51,246 bases of DNA from Phycisphaerae bacterium (GCA_026386805.1 JAPLMX010000129.1:1-51246); one strand, 5' to 3'; positions 25,597-34,841 are shown, counted from the stretch's first letter. A program made the numbers and translations. The notes: generated by a model from the sequence alone, not told the origin.

Positions 25597-27044
25597 ATGA
25601 ACAGTGAGTCATCACAACTGCCCTGGGATGAATTGCAGCGCACGGAGGGCGGGGTTCCCTGGCTGGCACTCCACGCAATCGCCGACGCGGTGGTAGCAGA
25701 CCGTGAAGTGACCCGGGAGTTGTTCGAAGTCTACGATCAGGCCTACGAAGCGGTTGACTACACCGCCTATGCGGACCTCTATGTGCCGGCGATCTTCACC
25801 CTTGCGGCCCCCAGGCTCGATAGCGAGCGCCGACGCGAGATCGGATCGTTCCTGGTCGAGCGGCTGGTCCGAGCCGGCGAGGACGATTCGGACGTCTCCA
25901 TGGAGGTCCTGCAGGCCGCCGCGGGGACCTTGGGCCCCGTCATTCTCCCTGCCGTCTTGGACGCCATCGCCAAGGAACCGGATGCCGACGGCGCGTGGCT
26001 CTACTTGTGGACTCTGACGACTCTGGCCGCCAAGGCAGACGACCCGGACCTTCGCAGCCGGGTCGTCCAAGCATGTGTCAATCTTCTCGAACGGGCCGAC
26101 CGCGGCCAGATCGACCTTATGGACGCCGCCCCTGCGGCTTGGACGCTCGCTCTGCTTGGAGGTACCGAATACACGGGTTTGTTGCAGCGTCTGCACGAAA
26201 GAACCCTGGATACGGGCTGGGGAGGCGAGTATAGAGATGCTTTGAAGCTCCTGCAGAACCGCCTGGATTTCACCCGGCCCAAGGAACTGTGGGAAGAGCC
26301 GGTCGAGAAATGGCTTACCTCCCGATGCCGAATGGCCGAGGAGGGGGCCGCCGAATCGGACGCCTACGAGGAGGAACCGGACGAGAATGAGGCAAAGGAC
26401 GATCCGTTCGAAACCTACGCCCAACTCATGACGCGGTCGTTTGTCACCTCACCCGTAGCCGCCGGATTGCCGCCCGAGCTTCTCAGCAGCGCCCACCTGA
26501 TCGTTCACGACCTGGTGTACCCCTCTCTCAAGTACCTCCAGAAGCAGCCACGCGACTGGGACGAAGCCACGCTGCGAGAAATTCTGTTGGATTTCGTGCC
26601 GCGCGACCTGCCTGCCGACCGCAAAATGCTCAGCAAGATCGTCCCCATAACCGAGGCGTTTCTGTACTGGCTGGGGTCTGAGGGCACGTTGGCCGATGCG
26701 GATGAGCTGGGCGCGACGGTCCACCAGTGGAGCGATCAGATCATCGCGGCAGGCATGGACCCGAAGAACTGGGGACCGGTCAAGACGTTCCTTATGGAGG
26801 CCAGAAAAGCCGGCGCGGACGCGATGAACAAAACCAGGGTGATGGAATTCTTCAACCGCCAGCTCACCGAGTTCGCCGAGACCGTCGGGAGTCTCTCCGA
26901 ACCGGCGGAGCCGGCGCCGCAGCCGAAGAAGGAGTTGCCCATCCCGATCGTCGAGCATTCGCCAAGAGTCGCGCGCAACGCCCCCTGCCCCTGCGGCAGC
27001 GGCAAAAATACAAAAAATGCCACGGCCGACCCGACGCCGAATAG
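25597..27044 (+). CDS. SEC-C motif protein with acidic helical body, probable single-base frameshift at the C-terminus
   Basis: About 482 residues. A HEAT-like helical N-terminal half (VPAIFTLAAPRLDSERRREIGSF...), an acidic linker (EEEPDENEAKDDPFE), a second helical domain, and a C-terminal SEC-C zinc motif RNAPCPCGSGK. In the main frame the motif breaks off into NTKNATADPTPN and runs to 27285; in the next frame it reads KYKKCHGRPDAE and stops at 27044, which is the family's ending with its CxC...C-H ligands. One A missing from the A-run at 27004-27008 explains this. ATG 25597 has GAGGTG 6 bases upstream; ATG 25558 overlaps the GH127 gene. SEC-C binds zinc and often SecB; function here unknown. 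Confidence 0.82.
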
Positions 27045-27107
27045 ACCACGACCCCATGAGTCTGCCGGTGGACAGAGGACCCGCCAACAAGAGGAGATTG
27101 TGATCTT

Positions 27108-27240
27108 GCGCAGAGCCGCAGGGACGCGGAGAAGAGCGAAGACAAGAACCGAAGACGGTCGGAACCAGCCGTCCCTTTCTCACCGTCTTACCTCCTCACC
27201 TTCCTGCCTTCACACCCTGCGTCTCAGCGTCTCTGCGCGA
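27108..27240. repeat. Degenerate inverted repeat of the GCGCAGAG.../...CTCTGCGC type
   Basis: GCGCAGAGCCGCAGGGACGC at the left and CCTGCGTCTCAGCGTCTCTG-CGC at the right are imperfect complements across about 130 bp. This type of 'CTCTGCGTCTCTGCGCG' element is common in intergenic DNA of planctomycetes and relatives. Confidence 0.65.
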
Positions 27241-27274
27241 GTCGATGATGTCGTCGATAGTGGGAAACGGACGG

Positions 27275-28027
27275 TCACTCGGTGACTTTGCCCGTGGCAG
27301 CCCACTCGGTGCCGCGGATGATGATCTTCTGGACGCTCGGGGTCATCAGGGCCTTACGGTCGTGGCCGTAGGCGTTGTGGACGACCCGCCCTTGGCCGTA
27401 GCTCTTGACGAAGATCAGCGGCTCGGTCTTCTTGCTCCACTCGGAATCGGCAGTGATCAGGACATGGATGTCCTCGTTGCCCTGGAGCTTGGCGTAGAGC
27501 TCGTCGTTGGTGGTGAAGTCGGTCAGGCCCTTGGTGATGGGGTGCTCTTTGTCGACAATCTTCGATTGGAAGTCGGCGCGGGGGCCGTGGCCGGAGGTGC
27601 CCATGACCCACTTGCGGCCGCAGAGCTTGCCGAACTCGTCCCACTTCGGGAACGAGGCGGTCGCCAGGTGCTGGACGAAGAAGCCCTTGCCGCCCTTGAC
27701 ATAGTTCAGAAGATTCTCGCGGGCCTGTGCGGGCAGGTCGCCGAGCTTCTCGGCGTAGATCGTGAACACAATCGCGTCGTAGTTCTTCAGAGCGCTGGCC
27801 GATTCGAGGATCAGCGGGTCTTCGCTGACCTTGACGTCGAACTTGCCGGAGCCGACGAGGATCTCGCGCGTGGTCTCGGAGATCTCGCGCCAGGGATGGG
27901 CCGAGACATCGTCGCCGGTAATCAGCAGGACCTTGATCTGGGCGGGTTTCTGGGGTGCCTTGGCCCCCATGCAAAGGATCGCCGCCGCCATCGCCACTAA
28001 CGCCAGGATTCTCATCGAACGCTGCAT
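27275..28027 (-). CDS. ThuA-like domain protein, exported
   Basis: 250 residues with a signal peptide (MRILALVAMAAAILCMGAKA). The ThuA/class I glutamine-amidotransferase-like fold shows IKVLLITGDDVSAHPWREISETTREIL, YDAIVFTIYAEKLGDLP, YVKGGKGFFVQHLATASFP, HPITKGLTDFTTNDELYAKL and GQGRVVHNAYGHD. ThuA proteins are tied to trehalose and other sugar use; planctomycete members often sit near DUF1080 and glycosidase genes, as loosely here. AAGGAG stands 7 bases before ATG 28027. No catalytic Cys is evident, so an enzymatic role is uncertain. Confidence 0.92.
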   Translation of the reverse strand: MQRSMRILALVAMAAAILCMGAKAPQKPAQIKVLLITGDDVSAHPWREISETTREILVGSGKFDVKVSEDPLILESASALKNYDAIVFTIYAEKLGDLPAQARENLLNYVKGGKGFFVQHLATASFPKWDEFGKLCGRKWVMGTSGHGPRADFQSKIVDKEHPITKGLTDFTTNDELYAKLQGNEDIHVLITADSEWSKKTEPLIFVKSYGQGRVVHNAYGHDRKALMTPSVQKIIIRGTEWAATGKVTE

Positions 28028-28088
28028 GCCTTTTCTCCTTATTTACCCAAAACTCCGAATTGGTTTTCCAACGCGACCGGCCGTTTGG

Positions 28089-28120
28089 ATTGACGATTGA
28101 CGATTCACCATTGACAATTG
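28089..28120. repeat. Short tandem ATTGACG-type repeat
   Basis: ATTGACG ATTGACG ATTCACC ATTGACA in tandem between thuA and dprA; no gene. Confidence 0.6.
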
Positions 28121-28177
28121 TCACGCGGCACAGGATACGTCGAGATGGAGACCTCGTCAACAGCCCTGGTGTTTTCC

Positions 28178-28206
28178 TTGACAGGCCACGCAGTTTACGA
28201 TAGACT
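28178..28206 (+). promoter_or_regulatory. Promoter for dprA
   Basis: TTGACA (28178-28183), 17-bp spacer, TAGACT (28201-28206), about 48 bases before ATG 28255. A direct repeat AGCCTACAACCT follows just downstream. Confidence 0.7.
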
Positions 28207-28254
28207 TAGCCTACAACCTCAGCCTACAACCTTAAGAGTGAAAGCCGAGAGGAA

Positions 28255-29409
28255 ATGGCGCAGGTTCCTGAGAATTCGAGAGACATCGAGAGGTGGCTTA
28301 AGCTGATTCGGGCCGATGAGGTTGGGCCGGTGACGCTTGGCAAGCTGCTCCAACGTTTCGGCTCGGTCGATGCGGCCCTGGGAGCGTCGGCCAGCAGCCT
28401 GATGAAGGTGGAGGGGATTGGAGCGAAGACCGCCGAGCGGATCGCTGCAAGTCGCGATAAATTCGACACTTGTGCCGAGCTGGAGCTGGCCGGCAAGCTG
28501 GGGGTCTGGATCGTCCATATAGAGGACCCCCGCTATCCGCCGGCGTTGAAGCAGATTTACGATCCGCCCCCCGTTCTATACGTCAAGGGCGCGCTCGACC
28601 GCGCGGACAACCTGGCCATCGGGATCGTCGGCTGCCGCCGGTGCAGCCTCTATGGCCAGGAGCAAGCATCGCGTTTGGCGCATCTGCTTGCCGCATCAGG
28701 CTTTGCCATCGTCTCCGGTATGGCGCGCGGGATCGACACCGCCGCCCACGCGGGTGCGCTGGCGGCCGAGGGCCGAACTATCGCCGTGCAAGGCTGCGGC
28801 CTGTCCCGCATCTTTCCGCCGGAGAATGCAAAGCTCTTCGAGCTGATATGTGCTTCCGGCGCCTGCATTTCCGAGCTGCCGCTACGGGCAGAGCCGCTGG
28901 CGGAAAACTTCCCGCCCCGCAATCGCATCATCGCAGGCCTGTCGCTGGGGACGATAGTCGTCGAGGCGACCCTGCGGTCCGGCGCGATGATTACGGCCCA
29001 AGCGGCTTTGGAGAGTAATCGCGAGGTGATGGCCGTGCCCGGCAAGATCGATTCGCCGCTGAGCCAAGGCCCACACCGGCTCATCAAGGACGGCGCCAAG
29101 CTGATCGAGACGGTCGAAGACGTCATGGAGGCCCTCGGCTACATCGGCGAGCAACTCAAGGACCACACAGCACTTACGGCAAAGGAGGCCGCCGAGAAGG
29201 TGGAAACGCCGCTGTTCGAGACGACCAAGTTCAATCTCAAGGGCCACGAGCAGACCGTGTACGACGCCCTGGGCAAGGACCCTCTGCACATCGACCAGCT
29301 CATCGCGGATACCAACCTCCCCGCCGGGGCCGTCAACGCCAGCGTCGTATCGCTGCGCCTCAAGGGCCTGATCAAGCAACTGCCCGGCAACCTGTTCACA
29401 AAACGCTAG
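28255..29409 (+). CDS. dprA: DNA-processing protein DprA
   Basis: Loads RecA on incoming single-stranded DNA during transformation. 384 residues: N-terminal helix-hairpin-helix/SAM part (VEGIGAKTAERIAASRD, about 55-75), Rossmann DNA-binding core with GIVGCRRCSLYGQEQASRLA, SGMARGIDTAAHAGAL, NRIIAGLSLGTIVVEATLRSGAMITA and VPGKIDSPLSQGPHRLIKDGA, and a C-terminal winged helix (about 305-380, EQTVYDALGKDPLHIDQLIADTN). Full length. GAGAGGA lies just before the ATG. Its own promoter makes it a single gene unit. Confidence 0.97.
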   Translation: MAQVPENSRDIERWLKLIRADEVGPVTLGKLLQRFGSVDAALGASASSLMKVEGIGAKTAERIAASRDKFDTCAELELAGKLGVWIVHIEDPRYPPALKQIYDPPPVLYVKGALDRADNLAIGIVGCRRCSLYGQEQASRLAHLLAASGFAIVSGMARGIDTAAHAGALAAEGRTIAVQGCGLSRIFPPENAKLFELICASGACISELPLRAEPLAENFPPRNRIIAGLSLGTIVVEATLRSGAMITAQAALESNREVMAVPGKIDSPLSQGPHRLIKDGAKLIETVEDVMEALGYIGEQLKDHTALTAKEAAEKVETPLFETTKFNLKGHEQTVYDALGKDPLHIDQLIADTNLPAGAVNASVVSLRLKGLIKQLPGNLFTKR

Positions 29410-29430
29410 CTTGCGACCGTCACAACACTT

Positions 29431-29452
29431 GTGCTTATGATGCACTTTTTTT
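29431..29452 (+). terminator. Weak terminator after dprA
   Basis: GTGC-TTATGAT-GCAC followed by TTTTTTT. The stem is short, so termination may be partial. Confidence 0.45.
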
Positions 29453-29473
29453 GCCGTGGAGAGATGTAGACCG

Positions 29474-29509
29474 TTGACAATAAGATGATCGACGTCTATT
29501 ATCAGACGT
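29474..29509 (+). promoter_or_regulatory. Promoter with overlapping inverted repeat, upstream of the first pseudopilin
   Basis: TTGACA (29474-29479), 17-bp spacer, TATTAT (29497-29502). ACGTCT (29492-29497) and AGACGT (29504-29509) form an inverted repeat straddling the -10, itself flanked by two GATGATC words. This looks like an operator. Confidence 0.7.
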
Positions 29510-29696
29510 GATGATCTGTAGCATTTGTTGCCTCAAATAACCTCAATCGTCCGGCCGGTTTTGGGCAGGAAGCAACGGCGCGGCAGGAGGAGACGTTCGG
29601 GTGGGGGCATTACGGACAGGGTGTGGGAAACACACGCCGCGGGGGCTCGCTTCAAGTCTTTTCAAAATCTGGCTTTGTACCCATCCAAGGCCGCGG

Positions 29697-30491
29697 ATGG
29701 GCCCGCTGAGGCGCACCGCGTTCACCCTGATCGAATTGCTGGTCGTGATCTCCATTATCGCTCTTCTGATGGCGATCCTTATGCCCGCCTTGCAGCGGGT
29801 TAGAAAGCAAGCCCAGGCTGTAGCGTGCCAGTCGAATCTCCAGCAGATGGGCTTGACCTTCTCCATGTATACAGGAGACAACAACGGCTATTTCCACCAG
29901 GAAGAGGGCAGCGAGTCCAACCATAGCTGGGTCCCCGCGATGCGCCCCTACTACAGTCACGAGCCCAAGATCCGAGCGTGTCCGGCCACAACGAAGTTCT
30001 ACAGCGACGGCGTGACCGGCCCGCTGGTCGGCTGGGGCGTCTACGGCCAAGGTGCCATTGCCACCGTGCCAGACTGGGCCATGCCAGGCGATTACGGCAG
30101 TTTCGGCCTCAACGCCTGGGTCGCCAACGACACAGGCGGCATCCATACGAACAAGAACTGGCGGTCGATCCACATGCAGGGCGGCTATCAAGTCCCTGTG
30201 TTCGTCGACTGCCAATGGGTGGACGGCCTGCCTGAGCCGTACGACAACCCGCCCGATTACGACGGCCAATGCCAATGGCAATGGTACGGCAATGCGATGC
30301 AAAGCTTCTGTATCAATCGGCACAACGGATCCGTCAACGGCGTTTTCATGGACGTATCCGTCCGGCCGATCGGCCTGAAGGAGTTGTGGGAACTCCACTG
30401 GCACAGGCAGTGGGCCAAGGACCGCGTTGCGGCGTTGACGCCAGTTTGGCCGGATTGGATGAGAGGCTTCAAAGACTATGCACCGCAGTGA
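29697..30491 (+). CDS. Planctomycete type II pseudopilin-like protein (prepilin N-terminus)
   Basis: 264 residues. [28 protein letters not shown] is a class III prepilin signal with cleavage before FTLIE, leaving a hydrophobic N-terminal helix. The globular part contains CQSNLQQMGLTFSMYTGDNNGYF and, near the end, NRHNGSVNGVFMDVSVRPIGLKELW, the RHN...N.vFmDg-type motif of the planctomycete-expanded family. These proteins are exported through a type II/IV pilus-like machine; individual roles are unknown. ATG 29697 gives the usual 8-residue leader; the frame is open to 29601. It is followed 109 bases later by the LamG protein. Confidence 0.9.
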   Translation: MGPLRRTAFTLIELLVVISIIALLMAILMPALQRVRKQAQAVACQSNLQQMGLTFSMYTGDNNGYFHQEEGSESNHSWVPAMRPYYSHEPKIRACPATTKFYSDGVTGPLVGWGVYGQGAIATVPDWAMPGDYGSFGLNAWVANDTGGIHTNKNWRSIHMQGGYQVPVFVDCQWVDGLPEPYDNPPDYDGQCQWQWYGNAMQSFCINRHNGSVNGVFMDVSVRPIGLKELWELHWHRQWAKDRVAALTPVWPDWMRGFKDYAPQ

Positions 30492-30600
30492 TGGGCAGCG
30501 GTTCTTTATCGATGGTAGCCGGCTCGTGGGCCGGAGGTGCTGGACCTGATGGATGAACGTGTGTTTAATGGAGGTTTCTTATTTTGTAGGGAGGTTGATC

Positions 30601-32466
30601 ATGGGAAATCGCAAGAAATCGACGTGGCTCGTGTGTGTTGGCTTGCTTCTGGGTGTGGGGGTTGCCACGACGCGGGCCGGCCTTGGGGATGGCTTGGTCT
30701 CGTACTTCAAGCTGGACGATGGCAGCGGGACGGTAGCGACCGACTCCTCCGGCAACGGGCATGATGGCACGCTCTTCGGCAGCGCCGTGGCTTGGATACC
30801 CGGACATTTTGGGGGCGGCCTCTTCTTCGCCACGGAGGAGGCGGAGGCGGGTGTGCAGTTCCCGACGACGGGCATGTCCGTGTCGGCGGGAACGATCTCC
30901 TTGTGGGGGTACCTCAGCGAGCCGCAGGCGGCCCGGACCCGCTATTTCTTCGGACACACCACCCGTCCACCCTACGGCAGCCGCATCCAGATCTACATGA
31001 ACAGCGGCGTCAACACGCTCTCGCTCGGCCTGGGCGATACGCACGCCAGGAAGGTGGATATCGTACCCTTAGCAACCAAGACGTGGCACCACGTCGTCTT
31101 GACGTGGGACAACGGCAAGTATGTCGTCTACGCCAATGGCGAGAAGGCGGCGGAGGGGACGTACACCGGCCTGACCGCCCTCGACCCCGTCGCCACGATC
31201 AGCGATGACGACAACCCGGATGAGCACGAGGCCTTCGACGGCATCCTCGACGAGGCACGCATCTACAGCCGGGCGATCACAGCGGCCGAAGTGAAAGAGA
31301 TCTTCCAGGTGCCTCCTACGCCGCAGATCAAGGCCTGGGGCCCCACTCCGGCCGACGGCGCCATGGCTGTCGTCGCCCCGACACTCGCATGGAAATCGCT
31401 GGACATTATCCCGTTTCACAACGTCTACGTAGGTACGGACCCGAACCTGACCGCGGCAGACCTGATCGGTCTCCATGTGCCCGTGAACATGTACTTCTAC
31501 CTCCCGGGTCCGAAACCGGGGGTCACCTACTATTGGCGCGTGGATGAGGTCGAGAGTGACGGTGTCACGGTTCACACAGGCGACATGTGGACCTTCACCG
31601 CACAGGCCATGACGGCTTACGCCCCCAATCCGGCCGACGGCGCCAATGACGCCTCTCCCACTCCGACCCTGACGTGGCAGGTGGGCCAAGACGCCGTCAA
31701 ACACCACGTGTACTTCGGCACCAGCCAGGAAGCGGTCACCAAGGGCGATAAGACCACCGACAAGGGCATTGTAGACCAGCCCCTCTTCAAGTCGGGTGAT
31801 CTCCAGGAGGCAAAAACCTACTACTGGCGTGTGGATGAGATCCTGGCCAGCGGCGAGGTTCGCACCGGCCCAGTCTGGAGCTTCCGGACCTACGTAAGAG
31901 TCGATGACTTCGAGAGTTACACCGATGACGAGGGCAGCCGCATCTATGAGACCTGGGTCGATGGTGTAACCAATGGCACCGGTGCCCAGGTCGGCTACTG
32001 GGATGCCCCGTTTGCCGAGCAGAAGATCGTGCACGGCGGCAAGCAGTCCATGCCATTCGAATACAATAACGTCAAGACCCCCTACTACAGCGAGGCCGAG
32101 CAGGAATTCCCAGCCGCCGAGGGAGGGGGCAACTATGACATCGATACGCTGGTCCTTTGGGTGCATGGTCAGACCACAAACAGCCAGGATACACTGTACG
32201 TCGCCTTGAAGGATACCCATGGCCAGATCGGCGTGGTCAGCCATCCCGATCCTACCGTGGTCACTCAGAACAAGTGGATCGAGTGGCGAATCTTCATGCC
32301 TGAGTTCATGATGACGGGTGTCGATCTGATGTCCGTCAAGAAGATCATGATCGGCGTGGGTGATCGCGAGAACCCTGCTCCGGACGGTGCAGGACGGATC
32401 TTCCTTGATGACATTCACGCGATCAAGACCATGACGTTCGATCCGAGCCAGATGATGATGCCGTAG
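30601..32466 (+). CDS. Secreted LamG (concanavalin-like) protein with Fn3-like repeats
   Basis: About 621 residues. Signal peptide (STWLVCVGLLLGVGVATTRA), LamG/laminin-G-like domain at about 30-230 (GLVSYFKLDDGSGTVATDSSGNGHDGTL, WHHVVLTWDNGKYVVYANGE, FDGILDEARIYSRAI), two Fn3-like units each with YYWRVDE (about 310 and 415), and a C-terminal beta-sandwich domain (VDDFESYTDDEGSRIYETWVDG ... IFLDDIHAIK). This domain order is a planctomycete speciality and suggests carbohydrate or surface binding. AGGGAGG (30588-30594) fixes ATG 30601. No sorting signal is seen at the C-terminus. Confidence 0.92.
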   Translation: MGNRKKSTWLVCVGLLLGVGVATTRAGLGDGLVSYFKLDDGSGTVATDSSGNGHDGTLFGSAVAWIPGHFGGGLFFATEEAEAGVQFPTTGMSVSAGTISLWGYLSEPQAARTRYFFGHTTRPPYGSRIQIYMNSGVNTLSLGLGDTHARKVDIVPLATKTWHHVVLTWDNGKYVVYANGEKAAEGTYTGLTALDPVATISDDDNPDEHEAFDGILDEARIYSRAITAAEVKEIFQVPPTPQIKAWGPTPADGAMAVVAPTLAWKSLDIIPFHNVYVGTDPNLTAADLIGLHVPVNMYFYLPGPKPGVTYYWRVDEVESDGVTVHTGDMWTFTAQAMTAYAPNPADGANDASPTPTLTWQVGQDAVKHHVYFGTSQEAVTKGDKTTDKGIVDQPLFKSGDLQEAKTYYWRVDEILASGEVRTGPVWSFRTYVRVDDFESYTDDEGSRIYETWVDGVTNGTGAQVGYWDAPFAEQKIVHGGKQSMPFEYNNVKTPYYSEAEQEFPAAEGGGNYDIDTLVLWVHGQTTNSQDTLYVALKDTHGQIGVVSHPDPTVVTQNKWIEWRIFMPEFMMTGVDLMSVKKIMIGVGDRENPAPDGAGRIFLDDIHAIKTMTFDPSQMMMP

Positions 32467-32544
32467 CCATCCCAAGGGAGGAACAAAGAACAAGGCGCAC
32501 GGCCAAAGCCAGCCCAAAAGCTGGTTTCCGCGTGCAAGCGCTTG

Positions 32545-32688
32545 GGGATTGCGCCGATGATCGGCTTCACCGGCGTCAATCCGGCCAGGATCAAGATGAT
32601 GGACTTCGACGCAGGCGACCGCAACAACCAGGTCAAAGCCGGCACCGGCCACATCTTCGTTGACGACATCTGTCTTGCAAAGCCATGA
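32545..32688 (+). pseudogene. Remnant of a second LamG-type protein C-terminus
   Basis: The frame reads GIAPMIGFTGVNPARIKMMD, then GDRNNQVKAGTGHIFVDDICLAKP and stop, aligning with the end of the upstream gene (FMMTGVDLMSVKKIMIGVGDRENPAPDGAGRIFLDDI). No start or upstream body is present, so it is probably what is left of a tandem duplicate or related gene. Confidence 0.65.
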
Positions 32689-32798
32689 AAATACAGGACT
32701 TATGGCTCAAGACCCTCCGCCCGACAAGGCAGAAGGCGATCCTCAACAGCAGATCGCGAGGTGAATCCGGGGGCCATCGCCCGAAACGAGCCGGAAAG

Positions 32799-32830
32799 CG
32801 GCCCCGGTTTGCCCCGGAGGCCGTTCTTTT
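32799..32830 (+). terminator. Rho-independent terminator downstream of the LamG locus
   Basis: CGGCC...GGCCG with an inner CCGG/CCGG pairing (32799-32823), followed by TTCTTTTT. Confidence 0.5.
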
Positions 32831-33007
32831 TCAATAATTGCCCCCTGCGCCCGGGCAACCTCTGCAATAAACCAGCCCGCCAGCGCGTCTCTATGATTAA
32901 GAGATCAGCGAATCTCGCAGGGCGATTCCAGGCCAACCAAACAGGATGACTCGGAGATAACGTGTTCTAATAACGCAAGTGAATACTCTAATTATGCACA
33001 GTATCAG

Positions 33008-33036
33008 TTGACGGCGAGTACGCGATTTGCTAACAT
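33008..33036 (+). promoter_or_regulatory. Promoter for folC, nearly leaderless
   Basis: TTGACG (33008-33013), 17-bp spacer, TAACAT (33031-33036). Expected start of transcription is near 33043, only about 3 bases before ATG 33046, and no ribosome site is visible. Confidence 0.6.
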
Positions 33037-33045
33037 GGCGTTTTC

Positions 33046-34482
33046 ATGGCCAAGACAATAAGGACAACCGGAAAAAAAGAAACACGAAGGAGCTCTTCCA
33101 AGGTCGCCCCGGTTAAAGCCAAGAAGGCTTTCAGCAACTACAAGGAAGCGTTGGCCTATCTTCTGGATAGAACCGACTACGAAAAGGAAGAGCGCGTACG
33201 CTATAACGTAACAACGTTCAGCTTGGAACGGATGAAGAGACTGTTGTCTCTTCTGGGCGACCCGCACACCAAGATCAGCACGGTTCACATCGCCGGGACC
33301 AAGGGCAAGGGCTCGACGGCTACCATGCTGGCCAAGATGCTCGAAGCCAACGGGTACACAGTCGGTTTGTATACTTCGCCCCACTTGGTCCACCTGCACG
33401 AGCGGATCGCGATCAACTCGCAGATGATCAGCGAAGCCGAGATGCTGGAGATGATGAACCGCATGTACGGCCCCGTCGAGAAATTGACGAAGGAAGCCGA
33501 CCCGCCGACTTTCTTCGAAGTCATGACGGCGCTGGCATTTACGTACTTTGCGGACCGCCGGATCGACATCGGCGTCATCGAGACGGGCATGGGCGGCCGG
33601 CTGGACAGCACCAACGTCATTATGCCCAAAGTGGTGGGCATTACCAGCCTGAGCATCGACCACAAGATGCAGCTTGGCGATACGCTCGACCGCATCGCGA
33701 TGGAAAAAGCGGGCGTTTTCAAACGGGGCGTCCCCGTCGTTACGGTCCAGCAGGATCCCCTGGCGATGAACGTCCTGAGGGCCCAGTCAGTGGCCGTCAA
33801 GGCGCCTTTGAGCGTTACGGGCACGGATATCGACTTTTCCTTCCGGTTCGAGACCTCGCGCGAGCACGGCCCGCACACCCGGATCTGCCTGTCCACAGCG
33901 ACCAGCAAGTTCGAGCATCTGCGGGTGCCGCTGCACGGCAGGCACCAAGCCATCAACTGCGGCCTGGCGCTGGCCCTGTTGGACAAGCTCAAGTCAATCG
34001 GCTACCAGATCGACAACGACAAATCCGCCGAGGGGCTGGGCAATGTCGTTCTGGCCGGACGGATGGAGATGATCTGCGAAGACCCCCGCGTGATGATCGA
34101 CGGTGCCCACAACGCCGCCAGTATCCACGCGTTGATCCACGCGATCGGGCAGAATATCCCCTACGACTCGATGGTCATGATTTTCGGCTGCAACAATGAC
34201 AAGGACATCCCCGGAATGCTGGCGGAGCTTCAGTACGGGGCCGACAAGGTGATCTTCACCCGCAGCAATTCGGTTAAAGCCATATCGCCGCAGGAGTTAG
34301 CGGATACCTATACCGAGCTTTGCGGCAAGATGTGCCAGGTCGCCAACACCCTCGGCGAGGCGCTTCAACTGGCCCGCAGCGCCGTCGGCCGGGAGGACCT
34401 GATCTGCATCACAGGCAGCTTCTACCTCATCGGCATGGCCAAAGTCCGCTTCCAGCCCCAGTGCGTCCCGGTCGCCTCCTGA
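33046..34482 (+). CDS. folC: Bifunctional folylpolyglutamate / dihydrofolate synthase
   Basis: Adds glutamate to folates (and to dihydropteroate). 478 residues. The Mur-ligase-like P-loop HIAGTKGKGSTATMLAKML (about residue 83), LYTSPHLVHLHERI, FFEVMTALAFTYFADRRIDIGVIETGMGGRLDSTNV and VMIDGAHNAASIHAL are all present. The first ~30 residues are a Lys/Arg-rich extension (KTIRTTGKKETRRSSSKVAPVKAKK) not usual for the family; the core starts near YKEALAYLLDRTDYE. Start 33046 fits the promoter but depends on leaderless translation. Confidence 0.95.
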   Translation: MAKTIRTTGKKETRRSSSKVAPVKAKKAFSNYKEALAYLLDRTDYEKEERVRYNVTTFSLERMKRLLSLLGDPHTKISTVHIAGTKGKGSTATMLAKMLEANGYTVGLYTSPHLVHLHERIAINSQMISEAEMLEMMNRMYGPVEKLTKEADPPTFFEVMTALAFTYFADRRIDIGVIETGMGGRLDSTNVIMPKVVGITSLSIDHKMQLGDTLDRIAMEKAGVFKRGVPVVTVQQDPLAMNVLRAQSVAVKAPLSVTGTDIDFSFRFETSREHGPHTRICLSTATSKFEHLRVPLHGRHQAINCGLALALLDKLKSIGYQIDNDKSAEGLGNVVLAGRMEMICEDPRVMIDGAHNAASIHALIHAIGQNIPYDSMVMIFGCNNDKDIPGMLAELQYGADKVIFTRSNSVKAISPQELADTYTELCGKMCQVANTLGEALQLARSAVGREDLICITGSFYLIGMAKVRFQPQCVPVAS

Positions 34483-34580
34483 CCCCACTGCCGGAATCGG
34501 CCGGCGTCAAACCGCCGCGGACACGGAAAGCTGAGGACGGAAGTCAGAAGCGGGGAAAACCATATGGATGGGCAAGGATC

Positions 34581-34823
34581 ATGAAGAGATCAGCCAACAA
34601 GAGTCGGGTTACTCTGAACGCTGGGGTTTGTGGCGGACGCCCCTGCATCCGCGATACACGCATCGAGATCGCGGTGATCCTGGACGGACTGGCGGAGGGC
34701 TTGACCGTCAAGGACCTGATCGACCACTATCCGCAATTGACCAGAGAAGACATCCTCGCCGCCTTGGCCTATGCTGCCGAACTGGCTCATGAAGGTCTGT
34801 GGAAGATGGCGGTCAACACATGA
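34581..34823 (+). CDS. DUF433 protein (antitoxin-like), apparently without its partner
   Basis: 80 residues: VTLNAGVCGGRPCIRDTRIEIAVILDGLAEGLTVKDLIDHYPQLTREDILAALAYAAEL is the DUF433 winged-helix domain, complete. DUF433 genes are normally followed by an overlapping DUF5615 (PIN-like) gene. Here the stop overlaps an ATG (ATGA at 34820) that begins MKLRRDSP but runs at once into a palindromic repeat (34842-34971), so no partner survives. ATG 34581 is chosen; AAGGA is close upstream. Confidence 0.85.
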   Translation: MKRSANKSRVTLNAGVCGGRPCIRDTRIEIAVILDGLAEGLTVKDLIDHYPQLTREDILAALAYAAELAHEGLWKMAVNT

Positions 34824-34841
34824 AACTTCGGAGGGATTCGC

